21,716 nt of DNA from UBA9547 sp044349205 (GTDB lineage: Bacteria; Bacteroidota; Bacteroidia; Cytophagales; UBA9547). Of this stretch, positions 7,131 to 14,912 are shown in pieces. A program made the position numbers and the translations under genes. Location of the stretch: NCBI GenBank assembly GCA_044349205.1, contig JBIKRJ010000013.1, forward strand, positions 1-21,716, written 5' to 3'. Numbering within the stretch: position 1 is the stretch's first letter; each line of letters starts with the position of its first letter. The notes beneath the pieces were generated by a model. That model saw only the letters and a list, made by a program, of their open reading frames with translations. It made no database searches and was not told the origin of the DNA.

Positions 7131-8777
7131 ATGAGGCAATTTAAGGCAGTCACACTTTTCGTTTTAGGAATTATCTTTTTTGTCAGTTCTACTTCAATAG
7201 CGCAGTCGGGCGAAGGCGAAATTGAAAATCAACAGGTCATCGTAGAGAAAAACAAAAAAATTGAACTGCCTACTTCGCAAAGAGATTTTGAAAAAATAGT
7301 CATCGAAAAAAAGACGATTGACGTTTCCAAACAACATTATTTGTTCAATGATTACAATTTGCCACTTCCTTACCTCGATGCAAAGCTGAAGATTCTTTCG
7401 ATTAAAGAGGAGCCTTTGGCCAAGTTGTATCCCAATTATGTGAAAGCAGGTTTTGGAAATTATGTGACGCCTTATTTCGAGGCTTTTCTATACAACAAGC
7501 GTTCAGATAAATATGCCTACGGGCTGAATGCAAGACATTTTTCAAGTGCGAGAGGGCCAGTTAAAAACTCAGGACTTAGCGACAATCATTTGGTGTTGTA
7601 TGGTCAGTATTATGCGGCCAAACACACATTGCGAAGTGAACTTGGCTACTATCGCACGGCAAGACAGTTTTATGGCTACAACCAAGACTTGGAAGTGGGT
7701 AAAGACACCATGAAACAAGTTTTCAATAATTTTTTGTTGAACTTGGATTTGAAGAACAATGATACCACAGCCAAAATGACTTACCAAGCCAATTTGGAGC
7801 TTTCACAACTTTCCGATAGGTTCCAGGCCAAAGAAGCGGAAGCACTTTTGCGATACAAAACCCAAATGATTTTGGATGAAGTGTCCCGTGCAGGTGTCCG
7901 CGGACTAGTATCGGTGGCAGGACGTTCAGATTCTACCCAGTTCATTCGAAATTTGGTGAGTTTGCAGCCATATTATCTGAGAAAAATAGGCAAGTTGTCG
8001 CTTGCAGGCGGGATTAATTTTGCCTATGAGAACGACACACTATACTCAAAGAAAAATTTTCATTTATATCCATCTCTAAAAGCTGAATACAAAATAATTG
8101 AAGGTGTTTTGGGTGTGTATGGTGGTTTTGATGGCAATATAGAACGCAACACGTTACGCAGTACTTTGCGCGAAAATCCTTGGATGACCAATCGTTTTGT
8201 GCTGTCGCACGCCAATAAACTTATTGAATTGTATGCCGGCGCACATGGCAATATTTTCAAAAAATTCACTTATCAGTTTCAAGGGTCTTATTTGAACTAC
8301 AAAAATTTACCGTTTCTAGTCAACAATGGAGCCGATTCGCTTCGTTTTGCTTTGGCTTATGATTCGAACAAGGTACAGATTACTCGTTTTAAGTTCGATT
8401 TATCTTACAATTTAGACAACAAGTTACTTGCTGGGGTCGCATTTACATATCAATCTTTTCAAATGGGCACACTGAAGCAACCTTGGCACATGCCCACCAT
8501 GCAAGCCAATTATCATCTTTCCTATTTTATGAAAGAAAAAGTGGTTTTTTCCTTGAACTCCTACATGTTGCAAGGCATTCAAGCCCTAGAACCAAATGGA
8601 AAGGTTAAAAAACTTCCCACCATTCTTGATTTGAATCTGAAGGTCGACTATTTGTTTTCACAAAATTTTTCTGCTTTTTTGGAACTCAACAACCTTTTAG
8701 CCAACAAGTACCAACGTTATTTGTACTATTCGCAAAAAGGAATCAATTTTCTTGTGGGGGCAACCTGTAGTTTTTAA
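7131..8777 (+). CDS. Plug-less outer-membrane beta-barrel protein (TonB-dependent-receptor-like C-terminus)
   Basis: A 548-residue exported protein. It starts with a Sec signal peptide (MRQFKAVTLFVLGIIFF..., cleavage probably after SIAQ near residue 25), then a short charged segment (about 26-60). The rest is dominated by alternating aromatic/hydrophobic strands typical of an outer-membrane barrel, for example YVKAGFGNYVTPYFEAFLYN, LNLDLKNNDTTAKMTYQANL and IRNLVSLQPYYLRK. The end FLELNNLLANKYQRYLYYSQ...INFLVGATCSF, with a terminal Phe, is like the last strands of TonB-dependent receptors. No plug domain, TonB box or carboxypeptidase-like domain precedes the barrel, and the length is well below that of full receptors. 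It is the first gene of a plus-strand operon, five bases before the HU/SPOR gene. The ligand is unknown; a porin or scaffold role is as likely as uptake. Confidence 0.82.
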   Translation: MRQFKAVTLFVLGIIFFVSSTSIAQSGEGEIENQQVIVEKNKKIELPTSQRDFEKIVIEKKTIDVSKQHYLFNDYNLPLPYLDAKLKILSIKEEPLAKLYPNYVKAGFGNYVTPYFEAFLYNKRSDKYAYGLNARHFSSARGPVKNSGLSDNHLVLYGQYYAAKHTLRSELGYYRTARQFYGYNQDLEVGKDTMKQVFNNFLLNLDLKNNDTTAKMTYQANLELSQLSDRFQAKEAEALLRYKTQMILDEVSRAGVRGLVSVAGRSDSTQFIRNLVSLQPYYLRKIGKLSLAGGINFAYENDTLYSKKNFHLYPSLKAEYKIIEGVLGVYGGFDGNIERNTLRSTLRENPWMTNRFVLSHANKLIELYAGAHGNIFKKFTYQFQGSYLNYKNLPFLVNNGADSLRFALAYDSNKVQITRFKFDLSYNLDNKLLAGVAFTYQSFQMGTLKQPWHMPTMQANYHLSYFMKEKVVFSLNSYMLQGIQALEPNGKVKKLPTILDLNLKVDYLFSQNFSAFLELNNLLANKYQRYLYYSQKGINFLVGATCSF

Positions 8778-8782
8778 TATAT

Positions 8783-9919
8783 ATGGGTTTGGAAAAACAT
8801 ATATTTTATTTGATTTCGACCGAAGAGCTGGTTTATCTTCCAGATTTCGGTGGATTCATTTCAAAGCATTTTTCTGCTCATTTAGATGCTTCAACTCATG
8901 TTTTCACCCCGCCAAGAAAGCAAGTTGCCTACAACGACCGTTTGATTGGTGATGCAAGTCGTCTTATTTCCATCGTTTCCGAGCGGGAATCAATTTCACA
9001 AACCGAGGCAGAAAAGCGTGTTGCTGAATTTGTGGCTGAAATCAAGGCTACATTGAGGGATAATAATGAGTTTTCTTTGCAAGGAATTGGGGTTTTCTAT
9101 CCTTTGGAAGACAAAGTTGGATTCAAGTCTTTAATGGATTTCGATACGGATCCACTCAATTTCGGCCTTCCTCAAATTTTAGTAAAAGATTACGTGCCCC
9201 AATATGCCAAGAGGGGGCAGTTGCAAAAGACAAAAAATCGAAAAGCCATTAGTGTCACAGATGTTGAGTCTGTTTCGAAACATGGAAAAGAACAAAAAAA
9301 AACGGCCGAAAACGAAAATCCACAAAGTAATCACACAACCAAACCCCTTGTTTGGCTTTATGTTGTCGCGCCATTGGTATTGATAGTAGGCCTTGGTATG
9401 TTTTTCAGCGTTACCGAAGATGGTCGTCAAATGTTGGCTAGTATGCACATTTTTTCTTCTACTACTTTAGAAAAAGATACCACAAAGCAAATACAGCATC
9501 AGGAAGAAACAATCAAAGATTCAGCTGGAACTACAACGAAAAGCTTTGAAAATGCTTCTTCGGCGGTTGAAACAATTAAAAAGTCGGAAGAAGAAAAATG
9601 GGGTGAAGAACCTGTAAAATCAAAGCAAGAAGAATTAGCCAAAACCGAAGAAGCCAAGTTGGCCATTGCCAACATGATCTCTGGTAAATCGGGAAGAAGT
9701 TTCATTATTGTCGGTGGTTTCTCTAACAAAAAGAATGCGGTTTTGCTTCGTGAAAAGTTGATTTTGGAAGGGTTGGAATCCAAAATAATTGCCCCAACCG
9801 AAGAAGGAGCTCTTTACCGCGTTTCTTTGGGCGACTTTCCTACCAAAACATCGGCAATCAGCAAAATAAAAGAATTTAAACCCAACTACGGAAACGATAT
9901 TTGGGTCATGGTCTATTAG
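8783..9919 (+). CDS. HU-CCDC81-type / SPOR domain inner-membrane protein
   Basis: A 378-residue bitopic protein. Residues 1 to about 135 match the bacterial HU-CCDC81 double module: first domain around LEKHIFYLISTEELVYLPDFGGFI, second around DRLIGDASRLISIVSE...ALRDNNEFSLQGIGVFYPLED-type sequence (about 50-115). A charged linker leads to one transmembrane helix at about 188-210 (KPLVWLYVVAPLVLIVGLGM). Next comes an E/K/T-rich periplasmic linker (about 220-300), then a SPOR domain at about 304-378 (SFIIVGGFSNKKNAVLLREK...YRVSLGDFPTKTSAISKI). SPOR domains bind denuded glycan strands of septal peptidoglycan; HU folds usually bind DNA, though DNA binding by this class is unproven. The protein could link something in the cytoplasm to the cell wall. 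Five bases separate it from the barrel gene, and exbB/exbD-like genes follow. Confidence 0.9.
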   Translation: MGLEKHIFYLISTEELVYLPDFGGFISKHFSAHLDASTHVFTPPRKQVAYNDRLIGDASRLISIVSERESISQTEAEKRVAEFVAEIKATLRDNNEFSLQGIGVFYPLEDKVGFKSLMDFDTDPLNFGLPQILVKDYVPQYAKRGQLQKTKNRKAISVTDVESVSKHGKEQKKTAENENPQSNHTTKPLVWLYVVAPLVLIVGLGMFFSVTEDGRQMLASMHIFSSTTLEKDTTKQIQHQEETIKDSAGTTTKSFENASSAVETIKKSEEEKWGEEPVKSKQEELAKTEEAKLAIANMISGKSGRSFIIVGGFSNKKNAVLLREKLILEGLESKIIAPTEEGALYRVSLGDFPTKTSAISKIKEFKPNYGNDIWVMVY

Positions 9920-9946
9920 TTACATCATCATATCTTCTCAATTCGA

Positions 9947-10624
9947 ATGAATTTTCTTCAAATTACCACTACTGCTGTTCCTGAAGTTTCATTGGCTACC
10001 GAACAGCCCTCTATGTCATTGCTCGAATTGCTGTTTCAAGGTGGATGGGTCATGGTGCCTATTTTGCTACTTTCTTTAGTGGCAGTTTTTGTCATAATCG
10101 AACGTTTTCTAAACTTGAACAGGGCTTCTAAAATTAAGAAAGGTTTGCTCGAAACAATCAAGGAGCATATTAAAAGAGGTGACTTGAGCATTGCCGAAAC
10201 CACTGTTGCTCAGTACGACACCCCGGTTTCAGCCATATTGTTGAAAGGGATTAAAAGGATGGGTAGTCCGGTGAAAGAAATTGAATCGGCAATGGAAAGC
10301 ACTGGCCGTGTTGAAATGATGAAATTGGAAAAGAACATGAGCTATCTGGGTGTGATTGCAGCTATAGCGCCTATGCTTGGTTTTGTGGGTACGATTTCGG
10401 GTGTTATCAAAATTTTCTACAATATTTCTTTGGCAGACAATATCAGCATTGGCCTTATTGCGGGCGGTTTGTATGAAAAAATGATTACTTCTGCTGCTGG
10501 TTTGGTGGTGGGTATTATTGCCCATACAGGCTATCAACTTTTGAACATGAAGATTGAAAGCATCGGCATGGAAATGGAAAAAGCGGGCGTAGAGTTTATC
10601 GACATCATAACCGAACACAAGTAA
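9947..10624 (+). CDS. exbB: MotA/TolQ/ExbB-family proton channel subunit
   Basis: A 225-residue inner-membrane protein with the three-helix layout of ExbB/TolQ: helix 1 about 33-53, a cytoplasmic loop, helix 2 about 132-158 and helix 3 about 172-199. The conserved channel segments are present: GVIAAIAPMLGFVGTISGVI in helix 2 and GGLYEKMITSAAGLVVGIIA in helix 3, which contains the Thr/Ser-Ala-Ala-Gly-Leu signature. With an ExbD/TolR partner it forms a proton-driven motor that energises an envelope protein. It lies 27 bases after the HU/SPOR gene and 17 before exbD. No tonB, tolA or pal gene is adjacent, so ExbB versus TolQ cannot be settled. The symbol denotes the family, not proven TonB coupling. 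Confidence 0.92.
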   Translation: MNFLQITTTAVPEVSLATEQPSMSLLELLFQGGWVMVPILLLSLVAVFVIIERFLNLNRASKIKKGLLETIKEHIKRGDLSIAETTVAQYDTPVSAILLKGIKRMGSPVKEIESAMESTGRVEMMKLEKNMSYLGVIAAIAPMLGFVGTISGVIKIFYNISLADNISIGLIAGGLYEKMITSAAGLVVGIIAHTGYQLLNMKIESIGMEMEKAGVEFIDIITEHK

Positions 10625-10641
10625 AAATTTAAACCATCAAC

Positions 10642-11046
10642 TTGAATTTCAGAAGAAAAAATAAGGCACATTCAAGTGTAGAAGTTTCGGCACTGAACGA
10701 CATCATGTTTTTTTTGATGTTGTTTTTTTTGATTGCCTCTACGCTTGCAAATCCAAATGTGATAAAACTATTGTTGCCACAAGCCAAAGCGGGCCAAACG
10801 GTTAGTAAACAACAGTATAGTCTTACGGTCTCCAAAGATTTGGAATATTACATCAACAACGAAAAAATACCACTTGCATTTGAGCAGTTGGAGCCCCGTT
10901 TTTTACAAATAGTGGGCAATTCGAATGATGTTACTGTAGTATTAAAAGTGGATAGGTCAATTCAGGTACAAAATTTGGTAGATATTTTGGCATTGGGCAA
11001 CAAGTTGAAAATCAAGATGATTTTGGCCACCCAGCCTCCTAAATAG
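10642..11046 (+). CDS. exbD: ExbD/TolR-family biopolymer transport protein (TTG start)
   Basis: A 134-residue protein with a short basic cytoplasmic N-terminus (MNFRRKNKAHSS), one transmembrane helix at about 17-37 and a periplasmic domain to the end. The helix begins with LNDIMFFLMLFFLIASTL; Asp20 corresponds to the essential proton-carrying aspartate of ExbD/TolR. The start codon must be TTG at 10642: the first in-frame ATG (codon 22) would remove the basic N-terminus and the essential Asp. The periplasmic part (about 45-134) keeps the ExbD pattern VTVVLKVDRSIQVQNLVDIL. Only one exbD gene is present, whereas many Bacteroidota ExbB/TonB loci carry two exbD genes and a tonB. It is 17 bases after exbB and 16 before the next gene. 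Confidence 0.92.
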   Translation: MNFRRKNKAHSSVEVSALNDIMFFLMLFFLIASTLANPNVIKLLLPQAKAGQTVSKQQYSLTVSKDLEYYINNEKIPLAFEQLEPRFLQIVGNSNDVTVVLKVDRSIQVQNLVDILALGNKLKIKMILATQPPK

Positions 11047-11062
11047 TCTTTTTTATTCGCTT

Positions 11063-12460
11063 TTGATCAAGTTTTTTAAAATAAATGATCCGTACCGTCT
11101 TGCCGTTTTAGCCATTTTATTTTTGGCAGCACGCGCAGTTGTTTTTCTTTTTGATATCCCCTTTACCAATCCGGAACTAAAGTTTTTTTTGGTGGCCCGT
11201 GCCATGGAAAATGGCAAGTGGCTTTATAAAGATGTGTGGGAAACAGCCGAACCTTTGACGGCTTTTTTGTACTATCTTTTGCCAAATAACATAACGAATT
11301 TTTCAGCTACGGCCTATTGGTTGAATGTGATTTTACTCTTGTTCAATGCGGCCTACATTAACATTCAATTTCTTCGACACGATGTGTTGAATGAAAAAAC
11401 GAACTTGCCCGCCTTTTTTTACCTGCTTCTGTGTTTTTCTTTCATAGAGCTAAATGTGTTTTCTGCCCCACTTTTGGCTTCCACTTTTTTGTTGTTTGTG
11501 GCGAGTAATATGTTCTCGTATTTAAAAAAGGAGGAGAGCCAACAAATGTATTATGCTGGCTTTTTTCTGAGTGTTGCGTCTCTTCTATACCTTCCTGCCA
11601 TTGTTTTTTTGTTGGTGATAGTAGTTTCTCTTATTGTTTTTACCCGCAGCGAGTTCAAGGCTTATTTTTTACTCTTGCTTGGTTGCCTATTTCCTTGGAT
11701 GATTCTGCTAGTGATTTTTTTGTGGAAAGACGGCTCCAATGAATTTTTAAACCTACTGCTAGTGAAATACTTCAAGTATAAGCGCAGTTATATTTTTTGG
11801 TCCGAATTGGCCTACATATTGCTCATCCCTGCTTTGGTTTTTCTGAGTGCTTTGTATTTGAGTTTGAGGTGTCGCATACGCGAAATAAATTATCAAAACA
11901 TTTGCAGAAAGTTTGTTTTTATTTGGTTGATAGGTTGTTTGTTGCTTTTTTTCGTCGCACCTATAAAAACACTTTCATTTTTGCACATTGCCATTATGCC
12001 ACTTGCTTTCTTTTACACTTTTTATTTTACACAAACCAGCAAGATGTTGATAGCCAGTATTTTGGTTTTATCTGCTTTTGTGGGAATGTTTGTGGTTGAA
12101 GTGCGCAGTGCGGTGGGCTTGGCATGGAGAGGTAGTATGCGAAAAATTATTGTGCAACGAAATGAGAACGAAACCATAAAAGGCAAACGCTTGTTTGTCG
12201 CGGGCGAGTCGGTGGCATATTACTTAGACAACACATTGGCTACTAAGTATTTGAACTGGGAAGTAAGCAAGGAGGAACTTGAAAATACGCAAGAGTTTGC
12301 TTCGGTAGAAAGTGTTAAGAGAAATTTTGAAAAAGAAATGCCTCAAATTATTATTGACCAACAACACATAATGCCGCGTTTGTTCAAGCGAATCCCCAGT
12401 TTGCAAGAAGCATATCGTTTGCAAAAACCTGGTATTTATGTGTTGAAAAAAGAAAAATAG
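11063..12460 (+). CDS. Polytopic membrane protein, GT-C/GT39-like (TTG start)
   Basis: A 465-residue protein I cannot assign firmly. It has about ten to twelve hydrophobic helices through residue ~345 and a soluble C-terminal segment of about 100 residues (from about 360). After the first helix (about 12-30) comes an external loop NPELKFFLVARAMENGKWLYKDVWETAEPLTAFLYYLLP. Its layout resembles the first loop of GT39/PMT-like glycosyltransferases (acidic residue, then gly-lys-aromatic, then a Pro-Leu before helix 2), which use a polyprenyl-phosphate sugar donor. The C-terminal segment GKRLFVAGESVAYYLDNTLA...PQIIIDQQHI...YRLQKPGIYVLKKEK resembles the tails of such proteins. The start must be TTG at 11063 since no in-frame ATG precedes the first helix. 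It is last in the operon with exbD, whose stop lies 16 bases upstream. GT-C membership is inference from pattern, not a match to catalytic residues. Confidence 0.65.
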   Translation: MIKFFKINDPYRLAVLAILFLAARAVVFLFDIPFTNPELKFFLVARAMENGKWLYKDVWETAEPLTAFLYYLLPNNITNFSATAYWLNVILLLFNAAYINIQFLRHDVLNEKTNLPAFFYLLLCFSFIELNVFSAPLLASTFLLFVASNMFSYLKKEESQQMYYAGFFLSVASLLYLPAIVFLLVIVVSLIVFTRSEFKAYFLLLLGCLFPWMILLVIFLWKDGSNEFLNLLLVKYFKYKRSYIFWSELAYILLIPALVFLSALYLSLRCRIREINYQNICRKFVFIWLIGCLLLFFVAPIKTLSFLHIAIMPLAFFYTFYFTQTSKMLIASILVLSAFVGMFVVEVRSAVGLAWRGSMRKIIVQRNENETIKGKRLFVAGESVAYYLDNTLATKYLNWEVSKEELENTQEFASVESVKRNFEKEMPQIIIDQQHIMPRLFKRIPSLQEAYRLQKPGIYVLKKEK

Positions 12461-12469
12461 GGTAGCTGC

Positions 12470-13213
12470 TTACCAGTCGCCACTTGCGCCGCCGCCGCCA
12501 AAACTACCGCCGCCAAAATCCCAACCGCCACTGTCTCGGTCACCTCCTCGGGTGCCACCCCTGTTGTTCATCGACATAAGGGCCAGAATTGTCCAAAAAT
12601 CTAAATCACGTCCTAAAGCCGAATTTTTGGTTCGGTTGAATTTTGAAATAAAAGATATAAGCATGATGATGACAATGAATACTACCCACCATACATATTT
12701 CGGTTGTTTTTCTTTGATGTCCTCTGCCTTGTATTCACCAGAGGCATATTTTATCAAGTTTGAGGTGGCGGAATCCAATCCTTCAAAGTAGAGGTTGTTT
12801 TTGAATAATGGCCGCATTTTTTCGCGAATGATGTGTTTGCATACCGCATCTGGAATTGCTCCTTCTAAACCATATCCAACTTCAATACGCATTTTTCTTT
12901 CGTTTGGCGCTACGGTTATCAATATGCCATTATTTTTTTCTTTTTGCCCTATTCCCCAATTTTTGGCTAAGGCGTAGGAATAGCTTTCAATATCGTAATT
13001 GTTTAAACTACGGGTAGTTACTATTACAACTTGGTTGGAAGTGGAATCTTGGTAATTTTTAAGCTTGGTTTCTAGTGTAGCAACTTCAACATCGGAGAGT
13101 AAACGGGCAAAATCGTTTACAAAGCGAGCGGGTGTAGGTTTTTCGGGGATTTCCTGCGACCAACTGCAAATGGGAAAAAGAAGGAGGATGAAAAAGCTGA
13201 TTTTTTTCGCCAT
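12470..13213 (-). CDS. TPM-domain protein, membrane-anchored with glycine-rich tail
   Basis: A 247-residue protein of the TPM (PF04536) family. A signal peptide (about 1-20, MAKKISFFILLLFPICSWSQ) leads to an extracytoplasmic TPM domain at about 25-150. Recognisable there are PARFVNDFARLLS, QVVIVTTRSL, NNGILITVAPNERKMRIEVG and YGLEGAIPDA. A single transmembrane helix follows at about 173-190 (YVWWVVFIVIIMLISFIS), and the end is a Gly/Asp/Ser-rich cytoplasmic tail, WDFGGGSFGGGGASGDW. This is the usual TPM-TM-Gly-rich architecture. TPM proteins have been linked to photosystem II repair and to acid phosphatase activity, but their general role in bacteria is uncertain. I chose ATG 13213 over one nine codons upstream because it begins the signal peptide and leaves a 1-base gap to the preceding gene. 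It forms an operon with lemA, as is common, and ends nine bases from the convergent membrane-protein gene. Confidence 0.92.
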   Translation of the reverse strand: MAKKISFFILLLFPICSWSQEIPEKPTPARFVNDFARLLSDVEVATLETKLKNYQDSTSNQVVIVTTRSLNNYDIESYSYALAKNWGIGQKEKNNGILITVAPNERKMRIEVGYGLEGAIPDAVCKHIIREKMRPLFKNNLYFEGLDSATSNLIKYASGEYKAEDIKEKQPKYVWWVVFIVIIMLISFISKFNRTKNSALGRDLDFWTILALMSMNNRGGTRGGDRDSGGWDFGGGSFGGGGASGDW

Positions 13214-13214
13214 G

Positions 13215-13649
13215 CTAGTTTTCGTTGAATGAAATTTCATCCGAAAGCTCGTTTTTGTCGTCGTGGCGATAGGGGAAATGAGTTTTTAGCTGTTTGCCAG
13301 CTTGGTCTATGGCTTTCGACAAACCTTCGGTAAAATTACCCTCGATAAACTGCTTTTTCATTTCATCTTTTATGCTGTCCCAAAAATCATTTGGCACCTT
13401 GTTGTTGATGCCTTCGTCGCCAATTATGGCAAATTTTCGGTCTTTTAATGCTAGATAAAAAAGTACGCCGTTTCTTTCGGCAGTTTTATGCATGTTCAAT
13501 TTGCGGAACAGTTCCACCCCTCTTGTAAAAACGTCGGTGGCCTTGCAGTAATTTTCAATGTGCACACGAATTTCCCCCGATGTGTCTAATTCGGCTAAGC
13601 TTATTTCTTTTAGAATTTGTTTTTTTTGTTCGGCAGTAAAGAATTCCAT
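13215..13649 (-). CDS. Short TPM-domain protein without signal peptide
   Basis: A 144-residue protein with a lone TPM domain (about 5-130). SGEIRVHIEN, RNGVLFYLALKDRKFAIIGD, GINNKVPNDFWDSIKDEM and NFTEGLSKAIDQAGKQL correspond to the family's conserved blocks. There is no signal peptide, membrane helix or Gly-rich tail, so it is predicted to be cytoplasmic, unlike its neighbour. The gene sits three bases after lemA and one base before the membrane-anchored TPM gene, in a lemA-TPM-TPM arrangement seen in other Bacteroidota. The function is unknown; heterotypic partnering with the larger TPM protein or with LemA is inference. Confidence 0.9.
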   Translation of the reverse strand: MEFFTAEQKKQILKEISLAELDTSGEIRVHIENYCKATDVFTRGVELFRKLNMHKTAERNGVLFYLALKDRKFAIIGDEGINNKVPNDFWDSIKDEMKKQFIEGNFTEGLSKAIDQAGKQLKTHFPYRHDDKNELSDEISFNEN

Positions 13650-13652
13650 GAA

Positions 13653-14243
13653 TTAGAATTGCACCTTTGGCGCTTTATCGGCATTTTGTTCTGCTTCAAA
13701 ATAGCCTTTTTTCTCGAAACCGTATATACCCGCCATCAGGTTATTTGGGAACTGGCGTATGAGGGTATTGTAGGTTTGTACTGCATCGTTAAAGTTTTTT
13801 CTTTCAACCGATATTCTGTTTTCAGTTCCTTCCAATTGAACTTGAAGATTTAAGAAACCTTCGCTTTGGCGTAATTGTGGGTATTGTTCCGAAACTACCA
13901 TCAGTCGACCTAAAGCAGTCGAAAGTTCGCCTTGCGCAGCCTGAAACTTGCTTATTTGTTCGGGAGTGAGCTTGCTTGGGTCTACATTTATGGCAGTTGC
14001 TTTGGCTCTTGCACTAATTACGGCTTCAAAAGTTTCTTTTTCGCTGGCAGCCATCCCTTTTACGGTGTTCACCAAGTTGGGAATCAAATCCAGTCTGCGC
14101 TGATATACATTTTGAACTTGTGACCAAGACTTGGAAACAGTTTCTTCCGTATTTACCATATTGTTGTATGAACCGGCAAACATTCGGTATATGAAAAACA
14201 TAACGACTAAAACAATGCCAATAACGATATAAGTCTTTTTCAT
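13653..14243 (-). CDS. lemA: LemA family protein
   Basis: A 196-residue protein of the LemA family (PF04011), anchored by one N-terminal membrane helix (about 4-22, IVIGIVLVVMFFIYRMF) with a long helical extracytoplasmic domain. Family motifs follow in order: NTEETVSKSWSQVQNVYQRR, LDLIPNLVNTVKGMAASEKE and, near the C-terminus, TENRISVERKNFNDAVQTYN, NTLIRQFPNNLMAGIYGFEKKGYFEAE. The function is unknown; co-occurrence with TPM proteins is widespread. The ATG at 14243 directly abuts the yjbQ stop codon (zero-base gap), and three bases separate it from the short TPM gene, which argues for one tightly coupled transcript. Confidence 0.95.
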   Translation of the reverse strand: MKKTYIVIGIVLVVMFFIYRMFAGSYNNMVNTEETVSKSWSQVQNVYQRRLDLIPNLVNTVKGMAASEKETFEAVISARAKATAINVDPSKLTPEQISKFQAAQGELSTALGRLMVVSEQYPQLRQSEGFLNLQVQLEGTENRISVERKNFNDAVQTYNTLIRQFPNNLMAGIYGFEKKGYFEAEQNADKAPKVQF

Positions 14244-14666
14244 CTATTGTCCGATTAAAGTAAGTGTGATTTTTCTAGTCATAGCACGATTGCGGTGCTC
14301 ACAAAGGTAAACACCTTGCCAAGTTCCTAAGTTCAATTTCCCGTTGGTAACGGGAATAGTAAGGTGCACACCCAAAACAGAAGATTTGATGTGGCCCGGC
14401 ATATTGTCTGGTTCTTCGCTTTGGTGTTTGTAATATTCCGCATTTTCAGGAATCATGATGTTCATGTGCGACTCAAAATCGTCGCGCACAGTGGGATCGG
14501 TATTTTCATTTATTGTCAAAGAAGCTGTGGTATGGTGTAAAAACACGTGCAAAATGCCGATGCTTATCTGTGACAATTCTGGCATTTCATTTTTTATATC
14601 TTTCGTGATTAGGTGAAAACCTCTTTTGAAAGATTTCAGTCTGAATGTTTTTTGAAAGAAACGCAT
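14244..14666 (-). CDS. yjbQ: YjbQ / UPF0047 family protein (secondary thiamine-phosphate synthase enzyme family)
   Basis: A 140-residue protein of the normal length for UPF0047. Motifs: VFLHHTTASLTINENTDPTVRDDFESHM at about 41-68, MPGHIKSSVLGVHLTIPV at 89-106 and NLGTWQGVYLCEHRN at 112-126. These include the conserved His and Glu residues thought to form the active or metal site. A weak thiamine-phosphate synthase activity has been reported for E. coli YjbQ, but the physiological role is unclear. It is the first gene of the yjbQ-lemA-TPM-TPM operon. On the minus strand, about 30 bases before the ATG, is TAATTTTA, one mismatch from the -7 consensus. Confidence 0.92.
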   Translation of the reverse strand: MRFFQKTFRLKSFKRGFHLITKDIKNEMPELSQISIGILHVFLHHTTASLTINENTDPTVRDDFESHMNIMIPENAEYYKHQSEEPDNMPGHIKSSVLGVHLTIPVTNGKLNLGTWQGVYLCEHRNRAMTRKITLTLIGQ

Positions 14667-14885
14667 AAAAATTACTAGTTAAAATGAACACCTAAAATTA
14701 GAGATTATTTCGCATATCGAAAGAATAAAACATGCAATAGTCTAAAAATGCTTCTTTATTGTAGCAAAGGCTGGTAAAAATTATCGACTAGAATTAGAAA
14801 GTGGTTTTTGAAAAAAAATGTAGTAAATTACTTAGATTGTACCCTTCAATACACTTATAAATGTAAAAAAGTGTTGTACTTTTTT

Positions 14886-14893
14886 TATTTTTG
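14886..14893 (+). promoter_or_regulatory. -7 promoter box for the ATP-grasp/alpha-E operon
   Basis: TATTTTTG fits TAnnTTTG and lies 19 bases before the ATG at 14913, in the 246-bp region shared with the divergent yjbQ gene. No clear -33 TTTG is found at the usual distance. The surrounding run of T makes a chance match more likely. Confidence 0.45.
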
Positions 14894-14912
14894 TTTTGAT
14901 ATCTAAAGTGAA

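Noticed and set aside
10229..10618. 129-codon minus-strand open frame opposite exbB
   Set aside because: The sequence is rich in His, Asn and Phe, has no domain, and lies wholly inside a conserved exbB-like gene.
12475..12560. GC-rich repeated GCC/CCG pattern that resembles a simple repeat
   Set aside because: It encodes the glycine-rich tail normal for this TPM-protein type and needs no separate explanation.
14708..14722. Inverted repeat TTTCG-N5-CGAAA in the yjbQ/ATP-grasp divergent region
   Set aside because: The arms are only 5 bp and it is not placed over either promoter box; too weak to list as an operator.
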